8,162 nt of DNA from UBA3940 sp964506005 (GTDB lineage: Bacteria > Chloroflexota > Anaerolineae > Aggregatilineales > UBA3940), in NCBI GenBank assembly GCA_964506005.1, contig CAZDLX010000158.1, positions 1 to 8,162 on the forward strand, written 5' to 3'. This document shows, piece by piece, positions 1-6,612 of this stretch. Position numbers and translations under genes: made by a program. The notes below the pieces were generated by a model, which worked only from the letters and a program-made list of their open reading frames with translations, ran no database searches and was not told where the DNA came from. Every line of letters begins with the position of its first letter. The stretch's first letter is position 1.

Positions 1-242
1 TGATCCCCTACGACCCGCAGCCTGCGAAGGTCACGAGCGGCATCCGCGTCGGCGCGCCCGCGCTGACGAGCCGCGGCTTCGGCACGGACGAGATGCGGCG
101 CGTCGGGGAGCTCATTGGCCGCGTGCTGCACGCACCGGAGGACGAGTCGGTGCTGGCGGCGGTTCGCGCGGAGGTCGAGGAGCTGACGGCTGGCTTCCCG
201 GTGCCCGGCATCACCGGCGAGATGCAGCCGCTGCCCGGCTAA
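1..242 (+). CDS. glyA: Serine hydroxymethyltransferase, C-terminal end (5'-truncated by window)
   Basis: This is the last 79 codons of a PLP-dependent serine hydroxymethyltransferase, which interconverts serine plus tetrahydrofolate with glycine plus 5,10-methylene-tetrahydrofolate in the cytoplasm. The visible frame begins with IPYDPQ, followed by TSGIRVGAPALTSRGF. That segment is the highly conserved C-terminal 'TSGIRxGxPAxTxRGF' signature of the family, whose Arg contacts the substrate carboxylate. The remainder is the usual variable helical tail, ending PLPG before a TAA. The 5' part with the PLP-binding lysine lies outside the window. The gene converges on the Nudix gene, with a hairpin in the spacer between them. 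Family identity is firm; which SHMT paralogue this is cannot be judged. Confidence 0.93.
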   Translation, partial: IPYDPQPAKVTSGIRVGAPALTSRGFGTDEMRRVGELIGRVLHAPEDESVLAAVRAEVEELTAGFPVPGITGEMQPLPG

Positions 243-266
243 ACCGGCGCAGCAGACATGGAATAG

Positions 267-320
267 ATGAGCCCACAGATCTCACAGAGTTTCTCTTCTC
301 CGTGTTATCTGTGGGCTCAT
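267..320. repeat. 54-nt imperfect hairpin between convergent glyA and Nudix genes
   Basis: A perfect 14-bp inverted repeat (ATGAGCCCACAGAT at 267-280 and its complement at 307-320) continues inward with two further 3-bp helices (283-285/302-304 and 287-289/298-300). This leaves an 8-base pyrimidine-rich loop. There is no U-tract on either strand, so it is not a canonical intrinsic terminator. It sits in the spacer of two convergent genes and may still end transcription or shield 3' ends from both sides. The arms resemble the CACAGAG/CTCTGTG-type palindromic spacers that I recall from many unrelated genomes, so a dispersed repeat is the other reading. Its function is not shown by the sequence. 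Confidence 0.7.
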
Positions 321-350
321 GTCGTACTGCGAGGCCCCGCCCCGCCAAGC

Positions 351-887
351 CTATGGAATAATGTTCTTGATCTTCAGGAGGGCGTAAGCGCTCAGGGTTG
401 GCGCATCGCGGATCTCTCCGGCGAGCACCATCTGCTCGAAGTCGGCGAGCGACACCCTCCGCACCTCCATCCCCTGTTCGGTCACTTCAAGCCGCCGGGG
501 GCCCTGCGTCAGGTCGGTGGCAAGGAAGATGTGGAATCCCTGGTTGGAGTAGCCGTTGGCCTCGTGCAGGAAGCCGATCTGCTCCAGGCTACCTGCCACC
601 AGCCCCGTCTCCTCTGACAGCTCTCCGCGAGCAAGCTCTACGGGTTTCACATCGCCCTGCGTGTGATAGGAGCCCTGCGGGAACTCCCAGTAGGCCCCCT
701 GGACCGGATAACGGTACTGGCGCACGAGGTAGACGGTTCCTGCTTCCATCGGCACGATAAGCGCAAAATCCGGCTTCTCGACCACGCCGTAGATCCCCTG
801 ATGTCCGCCGGGGAACTCGACCTCATCTTCGCGCACCGTCATCCACGGGTTGCGATAGACGATTCTGGACGCAAGCTTCTTGATCAT
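351..887 (-). CDS. Nudix hydrolase, ADP-ribose pyrophosphatase-like (178 aa)
   Basis: This is a probable Mg2+-dependent Nudix pyrophosphohydrolase acting on nucleoside-diphosphate sugars such as ADP-ribose. The N-terminal strands (residues 1-45) lead to VYLVRQYRYP (52-61) and WEFPQGS (67-73), the hallmark lead-in of the ADP-ribose/NDP-sugar hydrolase group. The Nudix box follows at 72-96 and ends GELSEETGL, with metal-binding Glu at 89, 92 and 93. Compared with the textbook box, the helix Arg before the first Glu is Gly88 (the preceding residue is Arg87), and the Gly-to-Glu spacing is two residues longer. I recall an ARGELxEETG subgroup of this kind. Length is normal for the family. The ATG start is supported by a GGAAGG motif a few bases upstream. 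The gene lies 48 nt downstream of the SorC regulator on the same strand and may be co-transcribed with it. The exact substrate is unknown. Confidence 0.9.
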   Translation of the reverse strand: MIKKLASRIVYRNPWMTVREDEVEFPGGHQGIYGVVEKPDFALIVPMEAGTVYLVRQYRYPVQGAYWEFPQGSYHTQGDVKPVELARGELSEETGLVAGSLEQIGFLHEANGYSNQGFHIFLATDLTQGPRRLEVTEQGMEVRRVSLADFEQMVLAGEIRDAPTLSAYALLKIKNIIP

Positions 888-935
888 GGGTTCCTTCCGG
901 AGCCAGCGGGGATCGTGCAGCGATCTGATTGCTTG

Positions 936-1811
936 TCACGCCTCTGCAGAGGTTTCATCCGCCAGGTCGAGCACGCGCCGTGCCGTCTCGCTGTCTGTCA
1001 CCAGTGCGTTGATCAGGCCGGAGCGCAGGGCACCGAGGATCGCCGCGGCCTTGGGCATACCGCCCGCCACGCCGAGCACCAGCGGGATCGCCTGCAGGAC
1101 ATCCGGCTGCACCCCGACCACCCGCCGCGCCAGGGGAATATCCAGCACACTGCCGTGAATGTCGAAGTGAATGGCGCACACGTCTCCGACGGCACCCTGC
1201 TCCGCAACCTGGACAATCTCCTCGCCGCTGAGATAGCCCGCCCGCACCAGGCTCGACATCGCCGGGTCTTCCACCGTCCCGATGCCGACCACAGCCACGT
1301 CGACATCTCTGGCACGCCGCAGCACCTCCCGCACGTGCCGGTCCGACATGAGAGCGTCACGCACTGCCGGGTTGTCGACAATCAGCGGCGCGGGAAGCGA
1401 GAGGTAGCGCGCGCCGTACAGGTGGGAGAACCAGCGCGCCAGCTCGGGGCCATCAATCTGCGGGTCGGGCGTGCCCAGCGCGCCGATGAGCTGCAGGACC
1501 GTCACGCCGGGGTAGTGCGGCGGGCGCAGCGCATGCGCGACTTCGTAAACGCTCGTTCCCCACGATACCCCCAGCACCGATTCGGGGTTCACGTACTGTT
1601 CGACGAGGCGAGCGGCCTGCTCTCCAAGCCGGCGCAGCATCTTCGAGTAGGGCACCGCAGTCGCGACGAGCACCCGAACCTCGCGCAGGTTGTAGCGCTC
1701 AGCGAGCCGGTGCTCCGTCTCAGCGTCACGCCGGAGTGGGTGGTGTACGCGGATTTCGACGATGCCCGCCTGGTGGGCTTCGGTGAGCAGGCGCGAGATC
1801 GCCGAACGCGA
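936..1811 (-). CDS. SorC-family transcriptional regulator, N-terminus lost in assembly gap
   Basis: 291 residues are visible up to a TGA stop. The first visible residues (SRSAISRLLTEAHQAGIVEI) are the recognition helix and wing lead-in of a SorC/DeoR-type helix-turn-helix. The rest is the SorC sugar-binding effector domain. It contains LGVSWGTSVYEV (the phosphosugar-binding loop of the family), VTVLQLIG, DVAVVGIG, GAVGDVCAIHFD, VLGVAGGMPKAAAILGAL and LVTDSETA. Proteins of this type are cytoplasmic repressors or activators of sugar-catabolism operons, induced by a phosphorylated sugar. About 25-30 N-terminal residues and the promoter are hidden by the Ns. No sugar transporter or catabolic gene is visible nearby, so the regulon and inducer cannot be inferred. 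The only gene downstream on the strand is the Nudix hydrolase, 48 nt away. Confidence 0.9.
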   Translation of the reverse strand, partial: SRSAISRLLTEAHQAGIVEIRVHHPLRRDAETEHRLAERYNLREVRVLVATAVPYSKMLRRLGEQAARLVEQYVNPESVLGVSWGTSVYEVAHALRPPHYPGVTVLQLIGALGTPDPQIDGPELARWFSHLYGARYLSLPAPLIVDNPAVRDALMSDRHVREVLRRARDVDVAVVGIGTVEDPAMSSLVRAGYLSGEEIVQVAEQGAVGDVCAIHFDIHGSVLDIPLARRVVGVQPDVLQAIPLVLGVAGGMPKAAAILGALRSGLINALVTDSETARRVLDLADETSAEA

Positions 1812-1911
1812 NNNNNNNNNNNNNNNNNNNNNNNNNNNNNNNNNNNNNNNNNNNNNNNNNNNNNNNNNNNNNNNNNNNNNNNNNNNNNNNNNNNNNNNNN
1901 NNNNNNNNNNN
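1812..1911. other. Assembly gap, exactly 100 Ns
   Basis: This is a run of exactly 100 undetermined bases, the conventional placeholder for a scaffold join of unknown length. It removes the start of the SorC gene on the left (minus strand) and the start of the antiporter gene on the right (plus strand), together with their divergent promoters. True distance and adjacency of the two sides are not established. Any reading frame running through the Ns is artificial. Confidence 0.98.
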
Positions 1912-3777
1912 TTTACTATCGTGCTCGGCATTGCGGGCTACGTCGCTGCCGACCGGCTGCGCCTGCCTGCGATCGTCGTGCTGATGCTGCTTGGCATCCT
2001 CGCCGGGCCAGAGGTGCTGAACCTGATCGCCCCCTCCGAGCTGGGCAGCGCGCTGCGCGTCATCGTCTCGACCGCAGTTGCCATCGTCGTGTTCGAGGGC
2101 GGCATGCTGCTTGACTTCCGCGAAATGCGTACGGCCTCGCCGGAGATCCGTAACCTGATCACGGTTGGCGTCCTCATCTCCATCGCAGGCGCAACGCTCG
2201 TCACCCACTTCGTTGCGGGACTTCCCATCCAGCTTGCCGCGCTTTTCGGCGCGCTGATGTGTGTCACCGGCCCGACGGTTGTGACGCCGCTGCTGAAGCG
2301 GGCCAACGTCAACCGGCGGCTGTCTGCCATTCTGCAGAGTGAGGCGGTCCTGGTAGACGCGATTGGCGCGGTGCTGGCCGTGGTCACGCTCGAAGTCCTG
2401 CTCGACCCGCCATCGCAGGTCGTCACACAGGGTCTGCGAGGGGTGGTAACGCGGCTTGGATTTGGCGCGCTCGTGGGCCTCGCCGGTGGCTTTCTGCTGG
2501 TCGGCATCCTGCGCCAGCTTCGCTCGCTCTCCGCGAGCACCATCCGCCTGGCGTCGCTCGGCGGTGCGCTCGCCGTCTTCGGCACAGCAGAGCTGGTTGC
2601 AGGCGAAGCCGGAATTACAGCCGTTGCCCTGGCCGGTATTGTGCTCGGCAACATGGAGATTCCCTACGGGGACCAGGTTAAGAGCTTCAAAGGCGACCTC
2701 ACCAACCTCAGCCTGGTTCTGCTGTTCATCCTGCTGGCGGCGGGCCTGCGCTTTGACACCTTCACCGCCTTTAGTTTCGGCGGCTGGGGCGGCGCGCTGG
2801 CCGTCGTCCTCCTGATGGTTCTGGTGCGCCCGCTGAGCGTGATGTTATCGACCGTGGGTTCGCGGCTGCGTCTGCAGGAACGGGTATATATGTCGGCGCT
2901 CGGGCCGCGCGGCGTCGTGGCGGCGGCTATCGCCACATTTGCCGAGCTGGAGCTCACCGCCAGCAACTATGCAGGGGTGGAGAGCTTTGTCGGGCTTGTG
3001 TTTATGACGATTATCGGGACGGTCGTGATCGAGGGCTTACTGGCCACACCGCTGGCCCGCAGACTGGGAGTGACTTCCACCATGGTTTTGATCATCAGTG
3101 CAGACGACATCGGGCGGGAGCTCGCGCAACGCCTCAAGTCGAGCGGGATGGCTGTCCGCCTGCTGGACACCGACGAAGCGCGGATCGATCTTGCCCGCGA
3201 ACAGGGTCTGGATGCCATGCGCGGGGACGGCACCTCGGTCCGTGACCTGCAGAGAGCAGGGATTCAGAACGCCGACAAGTTCGTCGCCGCCACCTCCAGC
3301 GACCGGAGCAATCTGCTGTCATGCCAGATCGCGATCCAGCGCTTCGGACTGCAGGACGTGGTCGCGCGGGTCAACAGCCCCCAGAATCTCGACAACTTCT
3401 CCTCGCTCGGCATCCGCGTGGTGAGCCCCGTCGTCTCCACGGCGATCCTGCTCGACTCGCTGGTCCGGAAGTCAGCCTTTATGGAGCTCATGGCGAGCCA
3501 GGTGCCAGGGCAGGAAGTCTGCGAGGTCCAGCTTGAGAACAAGCATCTGGCCGGCCTTCCACTGCGCTCGTGGTCTCTCGACGGCGACGTGCTCGTCGCG
3601 CTGGTGCGGCGGAACGGCAACCTGTTCGTGCCGCACGGCGACACGGTCATCGAGAAGGGGGACACGCTGACGCTGATCGGCCACTGCGACTCGATAGACA
3701 GCTCGCGCGACCTGCTCGCGTCGGCTTCTGCCCGGCCAAAACCACGAGAAGAGACAGCGGAGGCAGAGGCGAGCTAG
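1912..3777 (+). CDS. CPA1/NhaP-type cation:proton antiporter with C-terminal TrkA-N and TrkA-C domains (5' end in gap)
   Basis: 621 residues are visible. The first ~390 (1912-3080) are a multi-helix monovalent cation/proton antiporter domain in the inner membrane. Family signposts are MLLGILAGPEVL after TM1, GPTVVTPLLKR (the discontinuous-helix 'TDP' region), SEAVLVDAIGA with the candidate ion-binding Asp at 2356-2358, a LLFILLAAGLRF helix, and GPRGVV at 2902-2919. A TrkA-N Rossmann-like domain follows (about 3082-3465: MVLIISADDIG, LLDTD, GDGTSVRDLQRAGI, VVARVNS). A TrkA-C/RCK_C domain is at about 3496-3720, and the tail is short and acidic/polar. Such proteins exchange K+ or Na+ for H+, with ligand gating through the TrkA module. 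The glycine-rich nucleotide loop is degenerate (SADDIG in place of GxGxxG), so NAD(H) control is doubtful. Probably only ~10-20 residues are missing at the N-terminus. The stop codon overlaps that of the convergent gene. Confidence 0.92.
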   Translation, partial: FTIVLGIAGYVAADRLRLPAIVVLMLLGILAGPEVLNLIAPSELGSALRVIVSTAVAIVVFEGGMLLDFREMRTASPEIRNLITVGVLISIAGATLVTHFVAGLPIQLAALFGALMCVTGPTVVTPLLKRANVNRRLSAILQSEAVLVDAIGAVLAVVTLEVLLDPPSQVVTQGLRGVVTRLGFGALVGLAGGFLLVGILRQLRSLSASTIRLASLGGALAVFGTAELVAGEAGITAVALAGIVLGNMEIPYGDQVKSFKGDLTNLSLVLLFILLAAGLRFDTFTAFSFGGWGGALAVVLLMVLVRPLSVMLSTVGSRLRLQERVYMSALGPRGVVAAAIATFAELELTASNYAGVESFVGLVFMTIIGTVVIEGLLATPLARRLGVTSTMVLIISADDIGRELAQRLKSSGMAVRLLDTDEARIDLAREQGLDAMRGDGTSVRDLQRAGIQNADKFVAATSSDRSNLLSCQIAIQRFGLQDVVARVNSPQNLDNFSSLGIRVVSPVVSTAILLDSLVRKSAFMELMASQVPGQEVCEVQLENKHLAGLPLRSWSLDGDVLVALVRRNGNLFVPHGDTVIEKGDTLTLIGHCDSIDSSRDLLASASARPKPREETAEAEAS

Positions 3778-5189
3778 AAGGAGCCCCGCCCGCTGATCAC
3801 TGCGCCGATGGTGCGCCACAGGATCTGGATGTCGAGCCAGAGCGAGTAGTTGCGGATGTAGAGCAGGTCTTCCTCGGTGCTCAGGTGCATGAGCTTGTTC
3901 GCCCGCGCGCCCGTCTGCCACCAGCCCGTCATACCCTGCGGCACCTCGAACCGTTTGCGCTGCCACATCTCGTACTTCTCGACGAGCCAGGGCATTTCCG
4001 GGCGCGGACCCACGAGGCTCATATCCCCCTTGAGAACGTTCAGGAGCTGGGGCAGCTCGTCCATGCTGGAGCGGCGCAGAAAGCGGCCCACCTTCGTCAC
4101 GCGGGGGTCGTCGGGCCGCTTGTGCACGATGTGGCCCTCCTCGTCGTGCGTCAGGACTTCTTCGCGGCGATCCTCGGCGTCCACGTACATCGTACGGAAC
4201 TTGAACATGTCGAACGGCACGCCATGCTCGCCGATTCGCTCCTGCCGGAAGATCGCGGGGCCGCGGCTGTCTGCCCGCACCGCAAGCGCGATCAGCCCCA
4301 TCAGCGGCAGCGCCGGGATGAGCAGGATGCTCGTCACCACGATGTCAAAGATGCGCTTGACAAGCCGCTGGAACGGCGAGAGAACCGGCTCCTTGAGGGT
4401 GAGCAGCGGCATCCCACCCAGGTCCTCAACCTGCACGTCGAGGAACGCCAGGCGCAGCGTATCGGGCACCAGGCGGATGTTGACGGGGAGCTGCTGCAGG
4501 TCGTAGACGAGCCGCTGCAGGCGGTGCTGGTCCGCCGTGCCGAGCGCGATGACGATCTCGTTCGCGCCAGTCTCCTCGACGACGCGCACGGCGTCCGCCA
4601 CCCCGCCGAGCACCGGCGCGGGCAGATCTTCGCGTTCCGGCGCGCTGCCGCCGTTGCGCAGAAAGCCGAGCAGGTACAGGCCCGACCACGCGTAGGACTT
4701 CACCATGTCGGCTACCTGCAGGCCCAGATCCTCCGTACCGATGATCAGCACTTTGCGCGCGTCGTAACTGCGGCCCCCGGTCAGCTTGAAGAAGCCGCGC
4801 ACGGCGATCCGGTGCGCGTACAGCGCCAGTATGATCAGCACGCCGAAGTAGCCGATCTGGAGACGGGAGATCTCGCGGAAGGAGAGGTACAGCGCGCCGA
4901 TGAACACCAGCCACGCGAAACCTGTGGCCACGGTCAGCTTCTGGAGCTCCTGCACCAGCCGGGCGGTATGCTTGGGCGCATAGACGTTGAGCATGAGGAA
5001 GGTCACAAGCCAGATAGCCGCCGCCATTACGTACACGACGACCGGGAGCATCACGCGGGAGTCCGGGATCGGCCTGCCGTACGGCAGCAGCAGCCTGGCC
5101 TGTGACGCGAGCCACAGCGCCAGCACCACCAGCAGGATGTCGGACACAAGCAGAAATACCGTAAACCCGAGGCTGTAACGCTTGACCAT
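3774..5189 (-). CDS. Exopolysaccharide polyprenyl glycosylphosphotransferase (WbaP/WcaJ-like), 471 aa
   Basis: This is an inner-membrane phosphoglycosyltransferase that transfers a sugar-1-phosphate from a UDP-sugar to undecaprenyl phosphate, the first step of exopolysaccharide or capsule repeat-unit assembly. Four N-terminal hydrophobic segments (about 8-35, 48-68, 87-104, 112-130) precede a CoA-binding-like soluble region (VLIIGTEDLG at 147-156, up to ~265). The catalytic bacterial sugar transferase domain then begins with KRIFD (278-282) and its reentrant hydrophobic helix. Motifs in order are QERIG (316-320), KFRTM (330-334), DPRVT (361-365), GRFLRR, the Asp377-Glu378 dyad of SMDELPQ, GDMSLVGPRP (388-397) and GMTGWWQ (419-425). 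Length is normal for the family. The start ATG has only a weak purine-rich ribosome site (GAAGAG). A good promoter candidate lies 44-71 bases upstream. The sugar specificity cannot be read, and no other polysaccharide genes are in view. Confidence 0.95.
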   Translation of the reverse strand: MVKRYSLGFTVFLLVSDILLVVLALWLASQARLLLPYGRPIPDSRVMLPVVVYVMAAAIWLVTFLMLNVYAPKHTARLVQELQKLTVATGFAWLVFIGALYLSFREISRLQIGYFGVLIILALYAHRIAVRGFFKLTGGRSYDARKVLIIGTEDLGLQVADMVKSYAWSGLYLLGFLRNGGSAPEREDLPAPVLGGVADAVRVVEETGANEIVIALGTADQHRLQRLVYDLQQLPVNIRLVPDTLRLAFLDVQVEDLGGMPLLTLKEPVLSPFQRLVKRIFDIVVTSILLIPALPLMGLIALAVRADSRGPAIFRQERIGEHGVPFDMFKFRTMYVDAEDRREEVLTHDEEGHIVHKRPDDPRVTKVGRFLRRSSMDELPQLLNVLKGDMSLVGPRPEMPWLVEKYEMWQRKRFEVPQGMTGWWQTGARANKLMHLSTEEDLLYIRNYSLWLDIQILWRTIGAVISGRGSF

Positions 5190-5232
5190 ATCCGGGCTCT
5201 TCTTACCTTAAGGGGGGCAAATCGCCCGCTAC

Positions 5233-5260
5233 ATTATCATCATCACCCGACGGGGCTCAA
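5233..5260 (-). promoter_or_regulatory. Candidate sigma-70-like promoter for the glycosylphosphotransferase gene
   Basis: Read on the minus strand, TTGAGC (5255-5260) is followed after 16 bases by GATAAT (5233-5238). These are good matches to the -35 and -10 consensus, in an AT-richer patch of an otherwise GC-rich spacer. The -10 ends about 43 bases before the ATG at 5189. It lies in the divergent spacer 5190-5371, where I see no equally good promoter for the plus-strand gene. Confidence 0.45.
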
Positions 5261-5354
5261 GTTTACCAGCTTCCCGCCATCTGCCACACCACCGGGCGTT
5301 TGACTGGTGATAGGAGCCACCAGCCACTACACTCTCAATACGCAACCGTACAGC

Positions 5355-5361
5355 AAGAGGT
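5355..5361 (+). promoter_or_regulatory. Ribosome binding site deciding the start of the 404-aa protein
   Basis: AAGAGGT lies 10 bases before the ATG at 5372. The frame is open further upstream to a TTG at 5300, but that codon has no purine-rich sequence in front of it. The ATG at 5372 is therefore the better start. Confidence 0.55.
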
Positions 5362-5371
5362 AACGGCAGCT

Positions 5372-6586
5372 ATGAGGACCGCCGTATGGCAGGGTTTCGA
5401 CCATTACTGGGCGCTCGACCCGCACCGGCTGAATGTGTTTGGCTCGCACATCCACGCGGGTGAAGACGCCGCCGGAGAACACAACGTCGTCTACCACAGC
5501 CGGATGTCAATCGGGCGCTTCCCGCCGGACGAGTGCCATACCAGCACAATTGTCCACGAGGTCGGCACGCCGACGACCGGCATGCTCGACGGGGCGGTGA
5601 CGGTCGAGGCGGCGGGCATGCTGGGCCGGCCTGCCGAAATCGCCGGCGAGCGGGTGTGCTGCACACTGCCGCGTCCGGACCTCACCGCTGAAGTGACCCT
5701 GCGCGGCTTCGACATCGAGACGGTGAACTTCCGTCACGGTTTCCATACTCGCGGTTTCGGCTTCAGCATCGACGACGTCGAGCACAACGACGAGGGGATC
5801 GTGTCGTTCACGCCGCGGTTCTTTATCTCCCCGGCGCAGAGCCCAGACCCCGCCACCGACCCGAACCGGCTCATCTGGATGGCGCTGCCCTGGCCTGCCG
5901 CCGTCGAGCCAAGGCGGCCCGATGACTACGTCTACCGGCTGACGCTCTACTACCGCATCCTGTATGACGAGCCCGGCAAGATGGTCGCCAGGCCGCAGCA
6001 GATCATCAAGGTCGCCCGCTCGCACGATTACCCTGTGCGGATGCTGCCGGCGCGGCCCCCGGCGGAGGCCAGCGGGATCGGCGGGGGTGAGTACGACACC
6101 GCCACCATCGCGCTGACGGGCTTCCGCTGGGAGCTGCGCAACTGGCCCAACACGCGCTTCCAGGGGCGCTACCTGCGCAAGCTCAAGTTCACCGTCGAGA
6201 ATCTCTTGTACGACCCGGAAACGGGCGAGATGACCTACCAGCCCAAGATGGTGTTTACCAACTACGGGGTGCGCGGCAGGCGGCAGGACAGGCGGGAGCG
6301 GCGGCGGCGCTGGGCGGTGTTCCTGCGCAGCCAGGCCTGGCCGCAGTCCAACCGCGTGCGCGCGCTCTCGCGGCTGCTGCGCGGGAGCTACGGCTTTCTG
6401 GCGCAGTACACGCTGCACACGTCGCTGCTCCAGTTCCGGGGCGGCCACCAGAGCCAGCCGCAGACTATGCAGCACGTCATCCGCAGCGAGCGGGCGGGGT
6501 CGCGGGTGGCCATTTCGCTGCTGCGGGCGATCCGCATCCGCGGCTGGCGGGCCCCGCTGCGGCTGCGGCGGCAGATCGATAGATAA
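5372..6586 (+). CDS. Unrecognised 404-aa protein, beta-rich with an arginine-rich C-terminal tail
   Basis: I do not recognise this family. There is no signal peptide and no clear membrane segment, so it is probably cytoplasmic. Residues 1-300 look beta-rich, with alternating hydrophobic and aromatic residues. A short motif recurs three times: QGFDHYW at 7-13, RGFDIE at 111-116 and TGFRWE at 249-254. The second and third copies are each followed about 30 residues later by an F.ID/F.VE strand, then a turn and a strand ending F.P or Y.P (residues 130-150 and 272-292). This suggests duplicated beta-sandwich units. From about residue 300 the character changes: the last ~104 residues hold about 26 Arg, no Lys and very few acidic residues, including a nearly continuous basic run at 301-313. 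That composition would suit binding to nucleic acid, phosphate or a membrane surface. The gene precedes the zinc-ribbon/rhodanese gene by 26 bases and probably forms an operon with it. GC content and codon use match its neighbours. Confidence 0.8.
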   Translation: MRTAVWQGFDHYWALDPHRLNVFGSHIHAGEDAAGEHNVVYHSRMSIGRFPPDECHTSTIVHEVGTPTTGMLDGAVTVEAAGMLGRPAEIAGERVCCTLPRPDLTAEVTLRGFDIETVNFRHGFHTRGFGFSIDDVEHNDEGIVSFTPRFFISPAQSPDPATDPNRLIWMALPWPAAVEPRRPDDYVYRLTLYYRILYDEPGKMVARPQQIIKVARSHDYPVRMLPARPPAEASGIGGGEYDTATIALTGFRWELRNWPNTRFQGRYLRKLKFTVENLLYDPETGEMTYQPKMVFTNYGVRGRRQDRRERRRRWAVFLRSQAWPQSNRVRALSRLLRGSYGFLAQYTLHTSLLQFRGGHQSQPQTMQHVIRSERAGSRVAISLLRAIRIRGWRAPLRLRRQIDR

Positions 6587-6600
6587 CGAAGGCGTGATAA

Positions 6601-6608
6601 GAGGAGGT
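6601..6608 (+). promoter_or_regulatory. Strong Shine-Dalgarno deciding the GTG start at 6613
   Basis: GAGGAGGT sits five to six bases upstream of GTG at 6613. An earlier in-frame GTG at 6607 overlaps this Shine-Dalgarno sequence and so is not the start. Starting at 6613 gives MAKQYCPNCG, a typical zinc-ribbon N-terminus. Confidence 0.75.
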
Positions 6609-6612
6609 GTCC

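Noticed and set aside
663..2114. Long plus-strand open frame opposite the Nudix and SorC genes and across the N gap
   Set aside because: It lies antisense to two well-recognised genes, its translation is rich in Arg/His/Pro without domains, and it runs through undetermined bases. It is a GC-rich shadow frame.
3570..5105. 511-codon plus-strand frame opposite the glycosylphosphotransferase gene
   Set aside because: It is exactly antisense to a family-perfect minus-strand gene and overlaps the antiporter 3' end. The translation is low-complexity His/Arg/Ala with no motif, as expected of the complementary frame of a high-GC gene.
5300..5371. TTG-initiated N-terminal extension of the 404-aa protein (24 extra residues)
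   Set aside because: The TTG at 5300 has no ribosome binding site and itself looks like part of a -35-type TTGACT. The ATG at 5372 has AAGAGGT at good spacing. No suitable -10 follows the TTGACT at 16-18 bases, so I do not call a promoter there either.
5507..6475. 322-codon minus-strand frame opposite the unrecognised protein
   Set aside because: I considered it because the plus-strand gene is itself unrecognised. The minus frame is Arg/Pro/Ala/His-rich with no structure, whereas the plus frame has a ribosome site, operon spacing and patterned aromatic beta-like sequence.
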